This document shows, one piece after another, positions 9,111 to 17,727 of a stretch of 64,000 nucleotides of DNA. Each line of letters begins with the position of its first letter. Within the stretch, counting starts at the first letter, position 1. Where the stretch lies: assembly GCF_004297185.1 (NCBI RefSeq), contig NZ_PGCL01000002.1:62001-126000 (forward strand), in the 5' to 3' direction. Both the position numbers and the translations under genes were made by a program. The notes beneath the pieces were generated by a model. It was not told the DNA's origin, did not search any database, and saw only the letters and a list, made by a program, of their open reading frames with translations. The stretch comes from Methanofollis fontis. GTDB lineage: Archaea > Halobacteriota > Methanomicrobia > Methanomicrobiales > Methanofollaceae.

Positions 9111-10181
9111 TCAGGCGCCGTCCGGGATGACGTGAACAGCGCTTGCCTTCACAGAGATGGTCACCCGCATTCCGGGCCTGAGTTCACCCTCCTCCGCAGA
9201 GCGGCTGGTGACCAGGGCGGTCACCGGGAAACCGACATCCAGCCTCACCTCGGTCAGGGGACCGCCCATCGGCACCACGGCCGTGATCCCGCCCTCAAAC
9301 TGGTTGCGGGCAGAGACATCGGTGCAATCTGTGCGGGAGAGCGTCACGTCTGCTGCCCTGAACACCACATCGACGGTACTTCCAGGGACGATATCGGTGA
9401 CCGCTTCGATCGTCCGGTTGCCCACCCGGATTGTCGCAAGCCCTTCGACATTCGTTTCAACCGTGCCGTGGAGGATGTTCTCCATGCCGACAAACCGTGC
9501 GACGGCCGTACTGTGCGGTGCCTCGAAGACCACACCGGTGACATCTTCCTGGACCAGGGAACCATCGATGATCACCGCGAGTCGTGTCGCCAGCCTGAGG
9601 GTCTCCTCCCGTGCATGCGTCACCTGGACGATGGTCAGGCGGCGCTCCTGGTGGATCTGCTGGAGATCGGACATCAAACTCTCCCGGGTGACCGGATCCA
9701 GGGCGGCAAAGGGTTCGTCGAGGAGGAGGATCTCCGGTTCGACGGCAAGGGCGCGGGCGATGGCCACCCGCTGCTGTTCACCCCCGCTCATCGTCCCCGG
9801 ATACCGATCCCTCAGATGGGCGATCCCGAACTGCGAGAGCAGGGCATCGACCCGCTCCCTGATCAGCCCCTTATCCATCCGTTGCATCCGCAGCCCGAAA
9901 CCGATATTCTGCTCCACGGTCATGTGGGGAAACAGCGAATAATCCTGGTAGACCAGGGTGACCCGGCGCCGTTCGGGCGGGACGCTTGAGGCATCCTCGC
10001 CGCCGATCAGGACCGAGCCCGAATCCGGGAGGTGCAGTCCCGCAATGGATTCGAGGATCACTGTTTTTCCGGCACCCGAGGGCCCGATAATGAAATAATA
10101 GTCCCCTTCATGGATCTGCAGGGAGACGTCCCGGAGGGAGAACGCCCCGAGGCTGAGGGAGACGTGCCTAAACTCGATCAT
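9111..10181 (-). CDS. wtpC: tungstate/molybdate ABC transporter ATPase
   Basis: The 356-residue ATPase has Walker A GPSGAGKT (residues about 33-40), the signature MSGGEQQRVAIARAL, Walker B ILLLDEPFAALD and the switch His in VTHAREE. After residue about 230 comes a C-terminal TOBE/Mop-like oxyanion-sensing region (VRVGNRTIEAVTD and the last 120 residues), as in ModC and WtpC. It overlaps the permease gene by 14 bases. The neighbouring binding protein and permease, and fdhAB a few kilobases away, fit import of tungstate or molybdate for the pterin cofactor. Whether W or Mo is preferred cannot be read from this subunit. Confidence 0.85.
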   Translation of the reverse strand: MIEFRHVSLSLGAFSLRDVSLQIHEGDYYFIIGPSGAGKTVILESIAGLHLPDSGSVLIGGEDASSVPPERRRVTLVYQDYSLFPHMTVEQNIGFGLRMQRMDKGLIRERVDALLSQFGIAHLRDRYPGTMSGGEQQRVAIARALAVEPEILLLDEPFAALDPVTRESLMSDLQQIHQERRLTIVQVTHAREETLRLATRLAVIIDGSLVQEDVTGVVFEAPHSTAVARFVGMENILHGTVETNVEGLATIRVGNRTIEAVTDIVPGSTVDVVFRAADVTLSRTDCTDVSARNQFEGGITAVVPMGGPLTEVRLDVGFPVTALVTSRSAEEGELRPGMRVTISVKASAVHVIPDGA

Positions 10182-10980
10182 CGGACCTCCCCAGGAAGCG
10201 CGACAGATATCTGAGCATCATGAACACGACAAAACAGGCCAGTATCATCACAAATGCTATGGTGCTGCTCTCCTTGATCCCGCTTGTAGTGAACCGGTAA
10301 TAGATGAGCGTGGAGATCACCATCGGGTAGTAGGCGATCATGATGATGGCGGCGAACTCGCCGATCGCCCGGCCCCATGCCATGATGGCGCCGTTATAGA
10401 TGTGGCGGGCAGAAAGGGGGAGGGCAATCCGGAAAAAAGCCGTCATCCGGCTTGCCCCCAGGGTGCGCGCCACATTTTCGAGGTGGACCGGCACCTTCTC
10501 AAACCCCTCCCGCGCCGAGTTGATGAAGTAGGGCGAGGCGACAAAGAGCATCGCCACCACGATCCCCGGGTAGGCATCCTCAAAGACGATCCCCACACTC
10601 TGGAGGGGGGCGCCGATGAGGCCGCGTTTCATGAAGAGGAGGTAGACCAGGATGCCGGCCACGGTGTGGGGGAGCATCAGCGGGATGTCGACGATGCTCT
10701 CCACCATCCCTTTTCCCCGGAAATCCGCCCGTGCAAGCACGTATGCGAGCGGTATGCCGAAGATCAGCAGGAGTGCGATGGCGTTCGCCCCGGCCCCCAT
10801 GGTCAGGACGATCGAGTCGATCACCTTGGCGTCCATTGCCACCCGCACCAGGTGGGGGATGTCCGAGAGTTCCTTCACGGTCATCGAGAGGAGCGAGAGG
10901 ACGGTGATGCCCAGGATGACGCCGCCCAGGATGGAGAAGGAGACGAGGCAGCGGTCGCGCAGGAGTGAGGTCTGTGCCAT
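10168..10980 (-). CDS. wtpB: tungstate/molybdate ABC transporter permease
   Basis: A 270-residue protein with about six membrane segments and the cytoplasmic EAA-type loop seen as EGFEKVPVHLENVARTLGAS (residues about 155-174), which contacts the ATPase. The family includes WtpB/ModB/TupB. The first membrane segment starts near residue 11 and the last one ends with MILACFVVFMMLRYLSRFLG. The gene lies between wtpA (32 bases upstream) and wtpC (14-base overlap), so the three form one transcription unit, with a T-tract between wtpA and wtpB that may reduce readthrough. Confidence 0.88.
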   Translation of the reverse strand: MAQTSLLRDRCLVSFSILGGVILGITVLSLLSMTVKELSDIPHLVRVAMDAKVIDSIVLTMGAGANAIALLLIFGIPLAYVLARADFRGKGMVESIVDIPLMLPHTVAGILVYLLFMKRGLIGAPLQSVGIVFEDAYPGIVVAMLFVASPYFINSAREGFEKVPVHLENVARTLGASRMTAFFRIALPLSARHIYNGAIMAWGRAIGEFAAIIMIAYYPMVISTLIYYRFTTSGIKESSTIAFVMILACFVVFMMLRYLSRFLGRSDDRV

Positions 10981-10996
10981 GGTTCACCAGTTTGAT

Positions 10997-11004
10997 AAAA
11001 AAAA
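10997..11004 (-). terminator. T-tract between wtpA and wtpB
   Basis: Eight A residues on the plus strand give a U8 tract in the minus-strand mRNA just after the wtpA stop and before the wtpB start. In archaea this can act as a partial terminator, giving more binding protein than permease. Confidence 0.4.
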
Positions 11005-11011
11005 GAGGAGA

Positions 11012-12067
11012 TCAGGAGGACTCAGTGAGGTCCTTCAGTTCGGCCGGGACATTGCCGAAGCCGCCCGCCGGAACGATCGGGGGCTGGCCCTGGGCGTTCA
11101 TGATATCCTGACCGGGCGTGTCGATGAGCATCTCGACGAATGCAAGACCGGCGTCCGGGTTTTCGGCGTTGTTCGGGACGGTGGCGCCGTACACGATCGG
11201 CTTTCCTGCGATCAGGCCGCCTGCAGTGTCAATCTGCACAGTTGCATAGTCATCGGCGTATTTCACCGCGGAGAGGTCGATTGCTTCAGGGAGTTCGACG
11301 AAATTCAGACCGTTCTGGACGGCGACCGAGCGGTACTCCCATGCATAGTCAAGACCGCCGCTCTCGAGCATCTGGACGAGTTCTACCGATTTCGGCCGGA
11401 TCTGCAGGGTGCCAACCGGTTCGGGCGAGGTGGCGTGGATCGTATAGACGCCGCCCTCCTCGGTCACGGTGATGTTGGAGTTGGCGCTGACAATCCTGTC
11501 GAAGAGCTCGTTGTCACCATAGTAGCCCTCGGCGAGCTGGATGACCATCGGAGTGCGGTAGCCGCAGGGGTCAACGTTCGGGTCTGCGAAGGCCCATGCG
11601 ATGTCCTCCTTCTCCAGGATCAGGTACCAGTTCTCGGCGTTGATCTCATCGGCATACTTGCTGTCGTCTGTGTAGCAGAGGACCATCTGGTTCTTGGCGA
11701 AGGTGACGTACCAGTCGGTGTAGTCGGGGATCATCAGACTCGGGATGAGCGTGTAGTCGGCAGAGGCGAGCACATCGGCGCTCTTGCCGAGTTCGGTGAT
11801 CTCCTTGACCATCTTCGTCGATCCGCCGGGGACAAGCTGGACGTCGGTGCCCGGATAGGCGGCTTCAAACTGCTTTTCCATGTCCTCGAAGGGTGCAGTG
11901 AGGCTGCCGGCATGGAAGACCGTGACGGTCCCGGTGATTTCAGCGGGTGCCGCTGTGGTCGGGGCAGTGGTAACAGGCCCTTCACTTTCGGTTGTCGTGC
12001 AACCGCACAGGAAAACAGCGGCGCAAAGGAGAAGCACCGCCGGAATCAAGAGATATGTTCTCTTCAT
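11012..12067 (-). CDS. wtpA: tungstate/molybdate-binding lipoprotein
   Basis: The 351-residue product (from ATG 12067) has a signal peptide with a lipobox ending LCGC (cysteine about residue 23), then a Thr/Ala/Pro-rich linker, then an extracellular oxyanion-binding fold beginning GTVTVFHAGSLTAPFEDMEKQFEAAYPG, as in WtpA/ModA. SGSTKMVKEI-type residues (PGGSTKMVKEITELG) and the DVLASADYTLIPSLM segment are typical of WtpA. An upstream in-frame ATG at 12085 is less likely because the TATA-like box at 12101-12110 would put the RNA start near 12078. It captures tungstate or molybdate outside the cell for WtpBC. Confidence 0.87.
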   Translation of the reverse strand: MKRTYLLIPAVLLLCAAVFLCGCTTTESEGPVTTAPTTAAPAEITGTVTVFHAGSLTAPFEDMEKQFEAAYPGTDVQLVPGGSTKMVKEITELGKSADVLASADYTLIPSLMIPDYTDWYVTFAKNQMVLCYTDDSKYADEINAENWYLILEKEDIAWAFADPNVDPCGYRTPMVIQLAEGYYGDNELFDRIVSANSNITVTEEGGVYTIHATSPEPVGTLQIRPKSVELVQMLESGGLDYAWEYRSVAVQNGLNFVELPEAIDLSAVKYADDYATVQIDTAGGLIAGKPIVYGATVPNNAENPDAGLAFVEMLIDTPGQDIMNAQGQPPIVPAGGFGNVPAELKDLTESS

Positions 12068-12100
12068 AATGAAATGGTGGGACATGAGAGTACATAAGCC

Positions 12101-12110
12101 TTTATATTCA
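12101..12110 (-). promoter_or_regulatory. wtpABC TATA box
   Basis: Read on the minus strand, TGAATATAAA lies about 27 bases from a start near 12078, just ahead of the wtpA ATG at 12067. GTTAAC lies just upstream at 12118-12124. Confidence 0.5.
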
Positions 12111-12186
12111 CCGGCATTGTTAACTTGACTTGGTTTACTCCTGCCATGGCAAGCCTTAATGGTGCCCCCGCCAACCTTTAGGCGCT

Positions 12187-13437
12187 ATGTGGCAGGCGCT
12201 GGAGATAGAGCAATGGCAGGACCGACGCCGGTCCGATCTTGCCGGGGTGACGGATGCCGTCAGGGCCATCGTGGAGCGGGTGCGGAATGAGGGGGATGAG
12301 GCGCTCCTTGCACTCACGCGCCAGTTCGACCGGATCGATGTCGAGGACCTTGCGGTCGCACCCGAGGAGTTCGAGGCGGCATACGACGATGTGGACGACA
12401 CCCTGATCGAGAGTCTTGCCGAGGCCGAGGCCAGGATCCGGCGATTCCATGAACTTCAGCGGAACCGTTCGCTCTGGCTCGACGAGGTGGAGCCCGGCGT
12501 CATCCTGGGCGTGAAGACCACCCCGCTCGAGCGGATCGGTGCCTATGTCCCGGGCGGACGGGCGTCCTATCCCTCGACCGCCCTGATGACCACCGTCCCG
12601 GCACAGGTGGCGGGAGTGGCGGAGATCTGTGTCTGCACCCCGCCGCCCGTCCACCCCCTCACCCTCGTCGCCCTCGACATCGCCGGTGTCGACGAGTGTT
12701 ACCGGGTCGGTGGTGCGCAGGCGGTGGCCGCCATGGCGCTCGGCACCGAAACCGTCGATCCGGTGCAGAAGATTGTGGGGCCCGGGAACGTCTATGTGAC
12801 GGCCGCAAAGATGATGCTCAGGGACCATGCGGAGATCGATTTCCCTGCCGGTCCGTCGGAGATCGGGATCCTCGCCGACGGCAGCGCGGATCCTGCGTTT
12901 GTCGCTGCCGACGTGCTTGCACAGGCCGAACACGACCCCCACGCCGCATGCATCCTGGTCACCACTGATCCCGCCCTTCCCGCCCGTGTCGGGAAGGAGA
13001 TCGAGCGGCAGCTGGAGGGGGCACAGCGCCGGGAGATCATCGAGGCGGCGCTGAAGAACTCCGGTTACGTGGTTGTATCCGATATCGACGACGCCATCGC
13101 GGCGATGGACACCGTCGCCCCCGAGCACCTCTCGGTGCAGGTGACCGATCCGATGACAGTGCTCACCGCCGTCAGGAATGCTGGCTCCATCTTTGTCGGT
13201 CCCTATACTGCCGTCGCCTTCGGGGACTACGCCTCCGGCACCAACCATGTGCTGCCGACCGCCGGATACGCCGCCACCTATTCGGGCCTGGATGTCCACC
13301 ACTTCTGCAAGACCTCATCGGTCCAGATGATCAGCCGCGAGGGCCTCGAATGGATCGGGGGGATCGTCGAGACCCTGGCCGATGCCGAAGGGCTGCATGC
13401 CCACGCAAACTCGGTCCGTATCCGCAGGAAAAAATAA
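12187..13437 (+). CDS. hisD: histidinol dehydrogenase
   Basis: The 416-residue enzyme catalyses the last two steps of histidine synthesis, oxidising histidinol to histidine with NAD and zinc. Diagnostic segments are YVPGGRASYPSTALMTTVPAQVAGV (glycine-rich substrate region), KIVGPGNVYVTAAK, the zinc and catalytic region DFPAGPSEIGILAD, QAEHDPHA, and the late VAPEHLSVQVTDP with the catalytic Glu-His. The length is normal. A weak TATA-like CCTTAAT about 27 bases before the ATG would make the mRNA leaderless. It stands alone here; hisC is found 16 kb away in another operon. Confidence 0.95.
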   Translation: MWQALEIEQWQDRRRSDLAGVTDAVRAIVERVRNEGDEALLALTRQFDRIDVEDLAVAPEEFEAAYDDVDDTLIESLAEAEARIRRFHELQRNRSLWLDEVEPGVILGVKTTPLERIGAYVPGGRASYPSTALMTTVPAQVAGVAEICVCTPPPVHPLTLVALDIAGVDECYRVGGAQAVAAMALGTETVDPVQKIVGPGNVYVTAAKMMLRDHAEIDFPAGPSEIGILADGSADPAFVAADVLAQAEHDPHAACILVTTDPALPARVGKEIERQLEGAQRREIIEAALKNSGYVVVSDIDDAIAAMDTVAPEHLSVQVTDPMTVLTAVRNAGSIFVGPYTAVAFGDYASGTNHVLPTAGYAATYSGLDVHHFCKTSSVQMISREGLEWIGGIVETLADAEGLHAHANSVRIRRKK

Positions 13438-13461
13438 TACCCGGGTCTGTTCCCGCCCCTA

Positions 13462-13468
13462 TTTTTTT
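13462..13468 (+). terminator. T-tract after hisD
   Basis: Seven T residues 24 bases after the hisD stop, in the 175-base gap before the convergent OB-HD gene. The rest of the gap shows no gene. Confidence 0.45.
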
Positions 13469-13612
13469 GAGAAGGGATCCCCGTCCCGGCGCATACGGTG
13501 CTCCTCAGCAACCGGACTTAAATCGAGGATATCCTACTCTTGATGCCGGAAACGATGGACCTGACATACGGCTGAATGGAGTCAGGCGAACAACCGCTCT
13601 TCTGAAGGGCAC

Positions 13613-14566
13613 TCAGAACCGCCAGACCGGTCCGCCGATCCGTTTGCCGGAGCGAGTGCCGGTGCCGGCGCTGAGGAGTGCCTGATCGTCGGTGATCTCC
13701 CGCAACGTGGCGCTCGAGAGATCGGCAAGGTGGACCGACCATGCCTCCGGGGTCTGGCATGCCACCTCCCCGTAGGGTCCATGATGAGACTGGATGATAT
13801 GGAGCAGATGAGAGGCGGTTTCAGGTGCAAGATGCCCTGCGGCACGCGAGACTATGGTGACACCGAGAGTGACATGACCGATCAGGTCATACTCGGGTCG
13901 TGCCGTATACCACAGGCCCTGCTGTTCAAAACAACTGGTTTTACCGATATCGTGGAGGAGCGCCCCGGCAATGACAAGATCGGCGTCATTTTCGCCGCGT
14001 ACCGAACCCGCCATCGAGGCGGCAATGGTTGCAACCTCAAGCGAGTGTTCGGCAAGCCCTCCCGGATATTCATGATGCTTCATTTTGGCTGCCGGTTTTG
14101 TAAAATACCCGTCTGATGTTGCGATCACATTCAGGACCAGATCCCTGAGTTGCGGATCGTTGATCCTGTTCGCCATGCCCAGGATGCGACTCTTGAGGTC
14201 CTCCTCCACCACCGGCGAGGATATGAAGTCAGAGGGTTCAATCGACTCAACCGGTTCATCGAGTTCTGCGATCCCCTCGTTGACCGAGATCTGGATCCCG
14301 CCGTTGTAGTCGCGTGCCTGACCGCAGATGCGGTAGACCGCACCGCACTGGAGGGTGGAGGCGATCTGCATCACCCGTTCTCCGTCACCCTGAATGCCCC
14401 AGATATAGCAGCCGAGCGTGCCGCTGGCATCGGCGATCTGAGAGAAAATATAGGGGCTTGAATCTTTTTTCTGACGTATTTCCGCCGATTTCAGGAGAAA
14501 GAGGTCGTCGACCTGGTCCCGGTCCCTGATCTCACCGGCAAATATGGTTTTCGAGGGGGCGGACAT
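13613..14566 (-). CDS. OB-fold/HD-domain nuclease-like protein (YhaM type)
   Basis: The 317-residue protein combines an N-terminal OB fold (residues about 10-105: DRDQVDDLFLLKSAEIRQKK, then a strand pattern to GGIQISVNEG) with an HD phosphohydrolase domain (about 155-300). The metal residues are visible as HHEYPGGLAEHSLEVA, LLHDIGKTS and HIIQSHHGPYG. This is the layout of bacterial YhaM, a 3'-5' exonuclease. The C-terminal tail (GTGTRSGKRIGGPVWRF) is basic and could touch nucleic acid. It lies 45 bases downstream of the BrxD-like ATPase gene on the same strand and may be its partner. The nuclease activity is inferred from architecture only. Confidence 0.78.
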   Translation of the reverse strand: MSAPSKTIFAGEIRDRDQVDDLFLLKSAEIRQKKDSSPYIFSQIADASGTLGCYIWGIQGDGERVMQIASTLQCGAVYRICGQARDYNGGIQISVNEGIAELDEPVESIEPSDFISSPVVEEDLKSRILGMANRINDPQLRDLVLNVIATSDGYFTKPAAKMKHHEYPGGLAEHSLEVATIAASMAGSVRGENDADLVIAGALLHDIGKTSCFEQQGLWYTARPEYDLIGHVTLGVTIVSRAAGHLAPETASHLLHIIQSHHGPYGEVACQTPEAWSVHLADLSSATLREITDDQALLSAGTGTRSGKRIGGPVWRF

Positions 14567-14611
14567 GGGTGAAGGGTTTTGCTCCCGGCCATATACCTCT
14601 TTCCCGACCGC

Positions 14612-15883
14612 TCAGAATTCAACCTCCAGGAACGCCGCTTCCTCGTCCCTGAGGTCTTCTCCCACCCGCTCCCCTTCATAGGCGAAAGAGGGTTCATAAT
14701 CAGGATAGAGTTCACATTTGTCGAGCACATCCACGAACTCCCTGAGAAAGAGGCGTGGGATGACGTCCACCCGTCCCCCGAAACGGCCGGTGATCCGGTC
14801 GATCATCGACCGGATAAAGCGGTGGGAGATCCTGTCCCTATCGACAGGAGAGGCCGATTCAGAGTAGATCTCACACACCCTGAGGGCCACCTCGCCGAGT
14901 CTGTCGAGGTCGAAGGGGCGGAGCACGATCTGCGCCTGGAGGGGGTTTGAGACGTCGCCGGACCCGACGATCCGCAGGCGGTCGTAGAGGGGGGGGAGCG
15001 ATTTTATTCCCTTTGAGCCCTCGAAAAAGGCCGGTGTTCCGGTGAAGAGGAAATAGCAGTGCGGCATGGCGCCCCGGTCGACTGCATCGACGATCTGGCG
15101 GAGGTTGTTATAACCCTTCTCCCTGAGGTTCGAGGGGAGGGCCTGCACCGTCTCCACCTCGTCAACGGCGATTGCCACCCCGGCATATCCGGCGGCCCTC
15201 ACAATCCGCACGATGCCCTCAAGAAACACCAGCGCCGTCACATCGTCCACCTCGCCCTTCACTCCGGCGGCACGCCTGAAATTCCGGCCGATATGCGGTT
15301 CGCCGGACAACCAGCCGAGGGCGGACTGTGCAAGGGAGTAGTCGCCGGCGGCATTTGCCGTGTAGTACACCCTGAGCGCCGATGCAAGCGCCGGGTTGAT
15401 CGCCGAGATGTCGGAGAGCGCCGCCTCCATCCGGGCCACCGTCTCCTCGCCGAGAATGGGGGCGTCCTCAGGCACCCCCTCCACCTCCATGATCCGGTCC
15501 TCGATCGCATAGATCCAGGTGTCGATGATCTCCTTCAGGGCGTTCTCATGCTCCCCGGTCCTGAGGGAGGAGATGATCCGGTAATAGAGCGCACTCATCC
15601 GGTGGAGCGGAGTGTCGGCGGAGATCATCACATGCGCCGTGGCGAACTGTTTTTCCCTGGCAATTTCAAGGGCCCTCGCCACCAGGAACGTTTTCCCGCT
15701 CCCGTAATCTCCCCTGACAAATTTTACATCGGCGCCACCGGAGGCGACATACTCCAGCTGGTCCCGGATCACGCGCTCCTCCACCGAAAGCCCGACTGCA
15801 AGCCGCGCCAGTCCTGTCGCCGGGACCGTGCCGCGCCTGAGGGCATTGATGATCCCGGTTGTCTCTGCTCTTTTGCCGTCCAT
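14612..15883 (-). CDS. BrxD-like (DUF2791-type) P-loop ATPase
   Basis: The 423-residue protein has Walker A GDYGSGKT at residues 58-65, preceded by the typical ATTGLARLAVG/EERVIRDQLEYVASGGADVKFVRG start, and Walker B VAIAVDEVETV near 245. After the ATPase core comes a helical region with RLFLREFVDVLDKCE. The closest family I recall is the DUF2791/BrxD ATP-binding proteins, known from BREX type 2/Pgl phage defence and from other uncharacterised contexts. No PglX methylase, PglZ, BrxHI helicase or other BREX gene is nearby. It begins 4 bases after the stop of the TPR/winged-helix gene, so the two proteins are very likely made together. Role unknown. Confidence 0.7.
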   Translation of the reverse strand: MDGKRAETTGIINALRRGTVPATGLARLAVGLSVEERVIRDQLEYVASGGADVKFVRGDYGSGKTFLVARALEIAREKQFATAHVMISADTPLHRMSALYYRIISSLRTGEHENALKEIIDTWIYAIEDRIMEVEGVPEDAPILGEETVARMEAALSDISAINPALASALRVYYTANAAGDYSLAQSALGWLSGEPHIGRNFRRAAGVKGEVDDVTALVFLEGIVRIVRAAGYAGVAIAVDEVETVQALPSNLREKGYNNLRQIVDAVDRGAMPHCYFLFTGTPAFFEGSKGIKSLPPLYDRLRIVGSGDVSNPLQAQIVLRPFDLDRLGEVALRVCEIYSESASPVDRDRISHRFIRSMIDRITGRFGGRVDVIPRLFLREFVDVLDKCELYPDYEPSFAYEGERVGEDLRDEEAAFLEVEF

Positions 15884-15887
15884 CCTA

Positions 15888-17675
15888 TCACTTCCCGATA
15901 TAGCCGTATATCTCTCCGTTCTCGCCCATGCCCCGTTTTTCGATGAGGGTTACGCCTGCATCGGCGGCCTTCCGGATCACGCTGTTCGCGATGCGGCTGA
16001 CCCGTCTGGTGGAGAGCACCTTGCGGAGTTCCTCTTCACTGGTTTCTCGGTGCTGTCGTAAAAAGGCGACGAGCGCCTCTTCCTGTTCGTCAAGGCCGGG
16101 ATCAGGCTTCTCTTCGGCAGGGGTTGCCGCTGAAGACGCCGGCTTCGTTCTGGAGGGGGCGATGACCGGTCGTTCGGCCACTGTCTCCTGCTTGCACCGC
16201 GTGATCAGGTCGAAGAAGGGGGCCAGATCTCTCTTCGTCAGGTCAAGGCCCCTGAGGCAGCACTCCTTGCACCGTGAATAATCCCCGAGAGAAAGTGCGC
16301 CCTCGGCCGCCTGGAGGTAGATGCGGGAGAACACCTCCATACCGGCAGGAGAGAGCGAGTCCAGCATTCCGGAGAAACGATCGATGAGGGCATCAAAGAG
16401 GCGGCGCATACCCTGCCAGTCGGCGCCCGCATCGATGACCACCCCTGCCACACGCTCGATATCCTCGCTCTTCCTGATGGTGCCAAGGATATGGAGGAGG
16501 ACCTTCTCGCATTCGCGACGATCCCCCTCCTCTGCACAGAACCGGGCATATTCTATCCCGCCGTTGAGAAAGTCGAGACGATATGCCCGGTAGAGCCATT
16601 CCTTCGCCTCGTCGCTCTGGCCGAATGAGGCATAAAATAGCCCGGTTCGGATCAGGCTCACCGTATTTGTGCTCGATGAGACGGTGTCCAGATAACATTC
16701 GGGGACCGAACTGCAGGAGCACTCCCTGCGCAGGAACGTTTCATAGGCGCCGATCACCATGGAAAGAGTTTCTGGATCCTCCACCCTGTCGATCTCCTCC
16801 CTGATCAACCCCTCATACCCCTCCTGGGCAAGGTCGGTCCTTCCCATGTCCCGGATCAGTTCGCATGCCACGAGTTTGTAGATCGGATCCGGGCAGCGTG
16901 CGATCAGGGGTTCGCAGAGATCCAGCGCCTCCCTATACTGCCCTTCGGCCTTGAGCAGCAGCACATAGTCAAAGACGAGGTCCTCATCACTGCAGTCCTT
17001 GAGGAAACGGGGAAAAAGGCGCAGCGCTCCCTGCCGATCAAACGCGGAGATTGCAGCAAGATATTGGCGTAAAAAGGATGGATCGCACCGTTTCCTGAAG
17101 GCGGCGATGGAGGCGGAGGCGGCGTCCCGGTGGCGACCGGCAACCATCAGTGCATCAATTCTTTCTGCCTCGGCGTTTTCCCCGCCGAGCAGTTCCGCAT
17201 GGATACTGAGCGCCCCCTCACCATCACCGGTCTCGATGAGGGCGCGCATCAGGGCAGATGCATCCTCCCGTTTTCGTGACAGGCGGGCAAGAGCCCTGAG
17301 AAGAGGTATTGCAGAAATATGATCTTTTTTTTCACAAAAATATTCAGAATATGCCCGGAGCGCTTCTTCGTTGGAGGGATCGAGCCGGATCGCCTCTGCA
17401 TACTCGGCAATCGCCCCACCGTCTCCCCGTGCGGCAAGCACACGGCCGAGGAAACTATGGATATAGGAAGAATCAGGCAAATTTCGCAGGAGATCCCGGA
17501 GATGCGCCTCCGCCTCATCTGCCTTTCCCATCATGAAGAGGTTTCTGGCAACAAGTATGGAGAGGGAGGGATCGTCAGGCGCCCGTGAACAGACTTCAAT
17601 GGATTCAGGATATTTTCCGGCCTCGTAGAGCGTCAGCGCCTCACGTCTGAAATCAGCGGATGGGTCATGGATCAT
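15888..17675 (-). CDS. TPR-repeat protein with C-terminal winged helix
   Basis: Residues about 10-500 are repeated helical pairs of the tetratricopeptide type (for example ADEAEAHLRDLLRNLPDSSY, AIAEYAEAIRLDPSNEEAL, QYREALDLCEPLIARCPDP, SDEAKEWLYRAYRLD), giving a long protein-binding scaffold. A low-complexity Pro/Ala/Lys linker (about 505-530) leads to a C-terminal winged-helix-like domain (EEALVAFLRQHRETSEEEL to EKRGMGENGEIYGYIGK), possibly for DNA or protein contact. I recognise no named family at full length. Its stop is 4 bases ahead of the BrxD-like ATPase start, indicating translational coupling. A plausible reading is scaffold plus remodelling ATPase (inference). Confidence 0.7.
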   Translation of the reverse strand: MIHDPSADFRREALTLYEAGKYPESIEVCSRAPDDPSLSILVARNLFMMGKADEAEAHLRDLLRNLPDSSYIHSFLGRVLAARGDGGAIAEYAEAIRLDPSNEEALRAYSEYFCEKKDHISAIPLLRALARLSRKREDASALMRALIETGDGEGALSIHAELLGGENAEAERIDALMVAGRHRDAASASIAAFRKRCDPSFLRQYLAAISAFDRQGALRLFPRFLKDCSDEDLVFDYVLLLKAEGQYREALDLCEPLIARCPDPIYKLVACELIRDMGRTDLAQEGYEGLIREEIDRVEDPETLSMVIGAYETFLRRECSCSSVPECYLDTVSSSTNTVSLIRTGLFYASFGQSDEAKEWLYRAYRLDFLNGGIEYARFCAEEGDRRECEKVLLHILGTIRKSEDIERVAGVVIDAGADWQGMRRLFDALIDRFSGMLDSLSPAGMEVFSRIYLQAAEGALSLGDYSRCKECCLRGLDLTKRDLAPFFDLITRCKQETVAERPVIAPSRTKPASSAATPAEEKPDPGLDEQEEALVAFLRQHRETSEEELRKVLSTRRVSRIANSVIRKAADAGVTLIEKRGMGENGEIYGYIGK

Positions 17676-17727
17676 GGTGTGCAGGGATAGATCTGTTCTG
17701 CAGGACCGATAAGCATACTGAAAAAAG

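Noticed and set aside
12541-13302. long minus-strand frame opposite hisD
   Set aside because: It is a composition shadow of hisD, rich in Gly, His and Arg and without motifs; the same holds for other long antisense frames opposite fdhA, pyrG and the aminotransferases.
14612-15883. complete BREX defence island
   Set aside because: Only the BrxD-like ATPase is present; methylase, PglZ and helicase genes are missing in the window.
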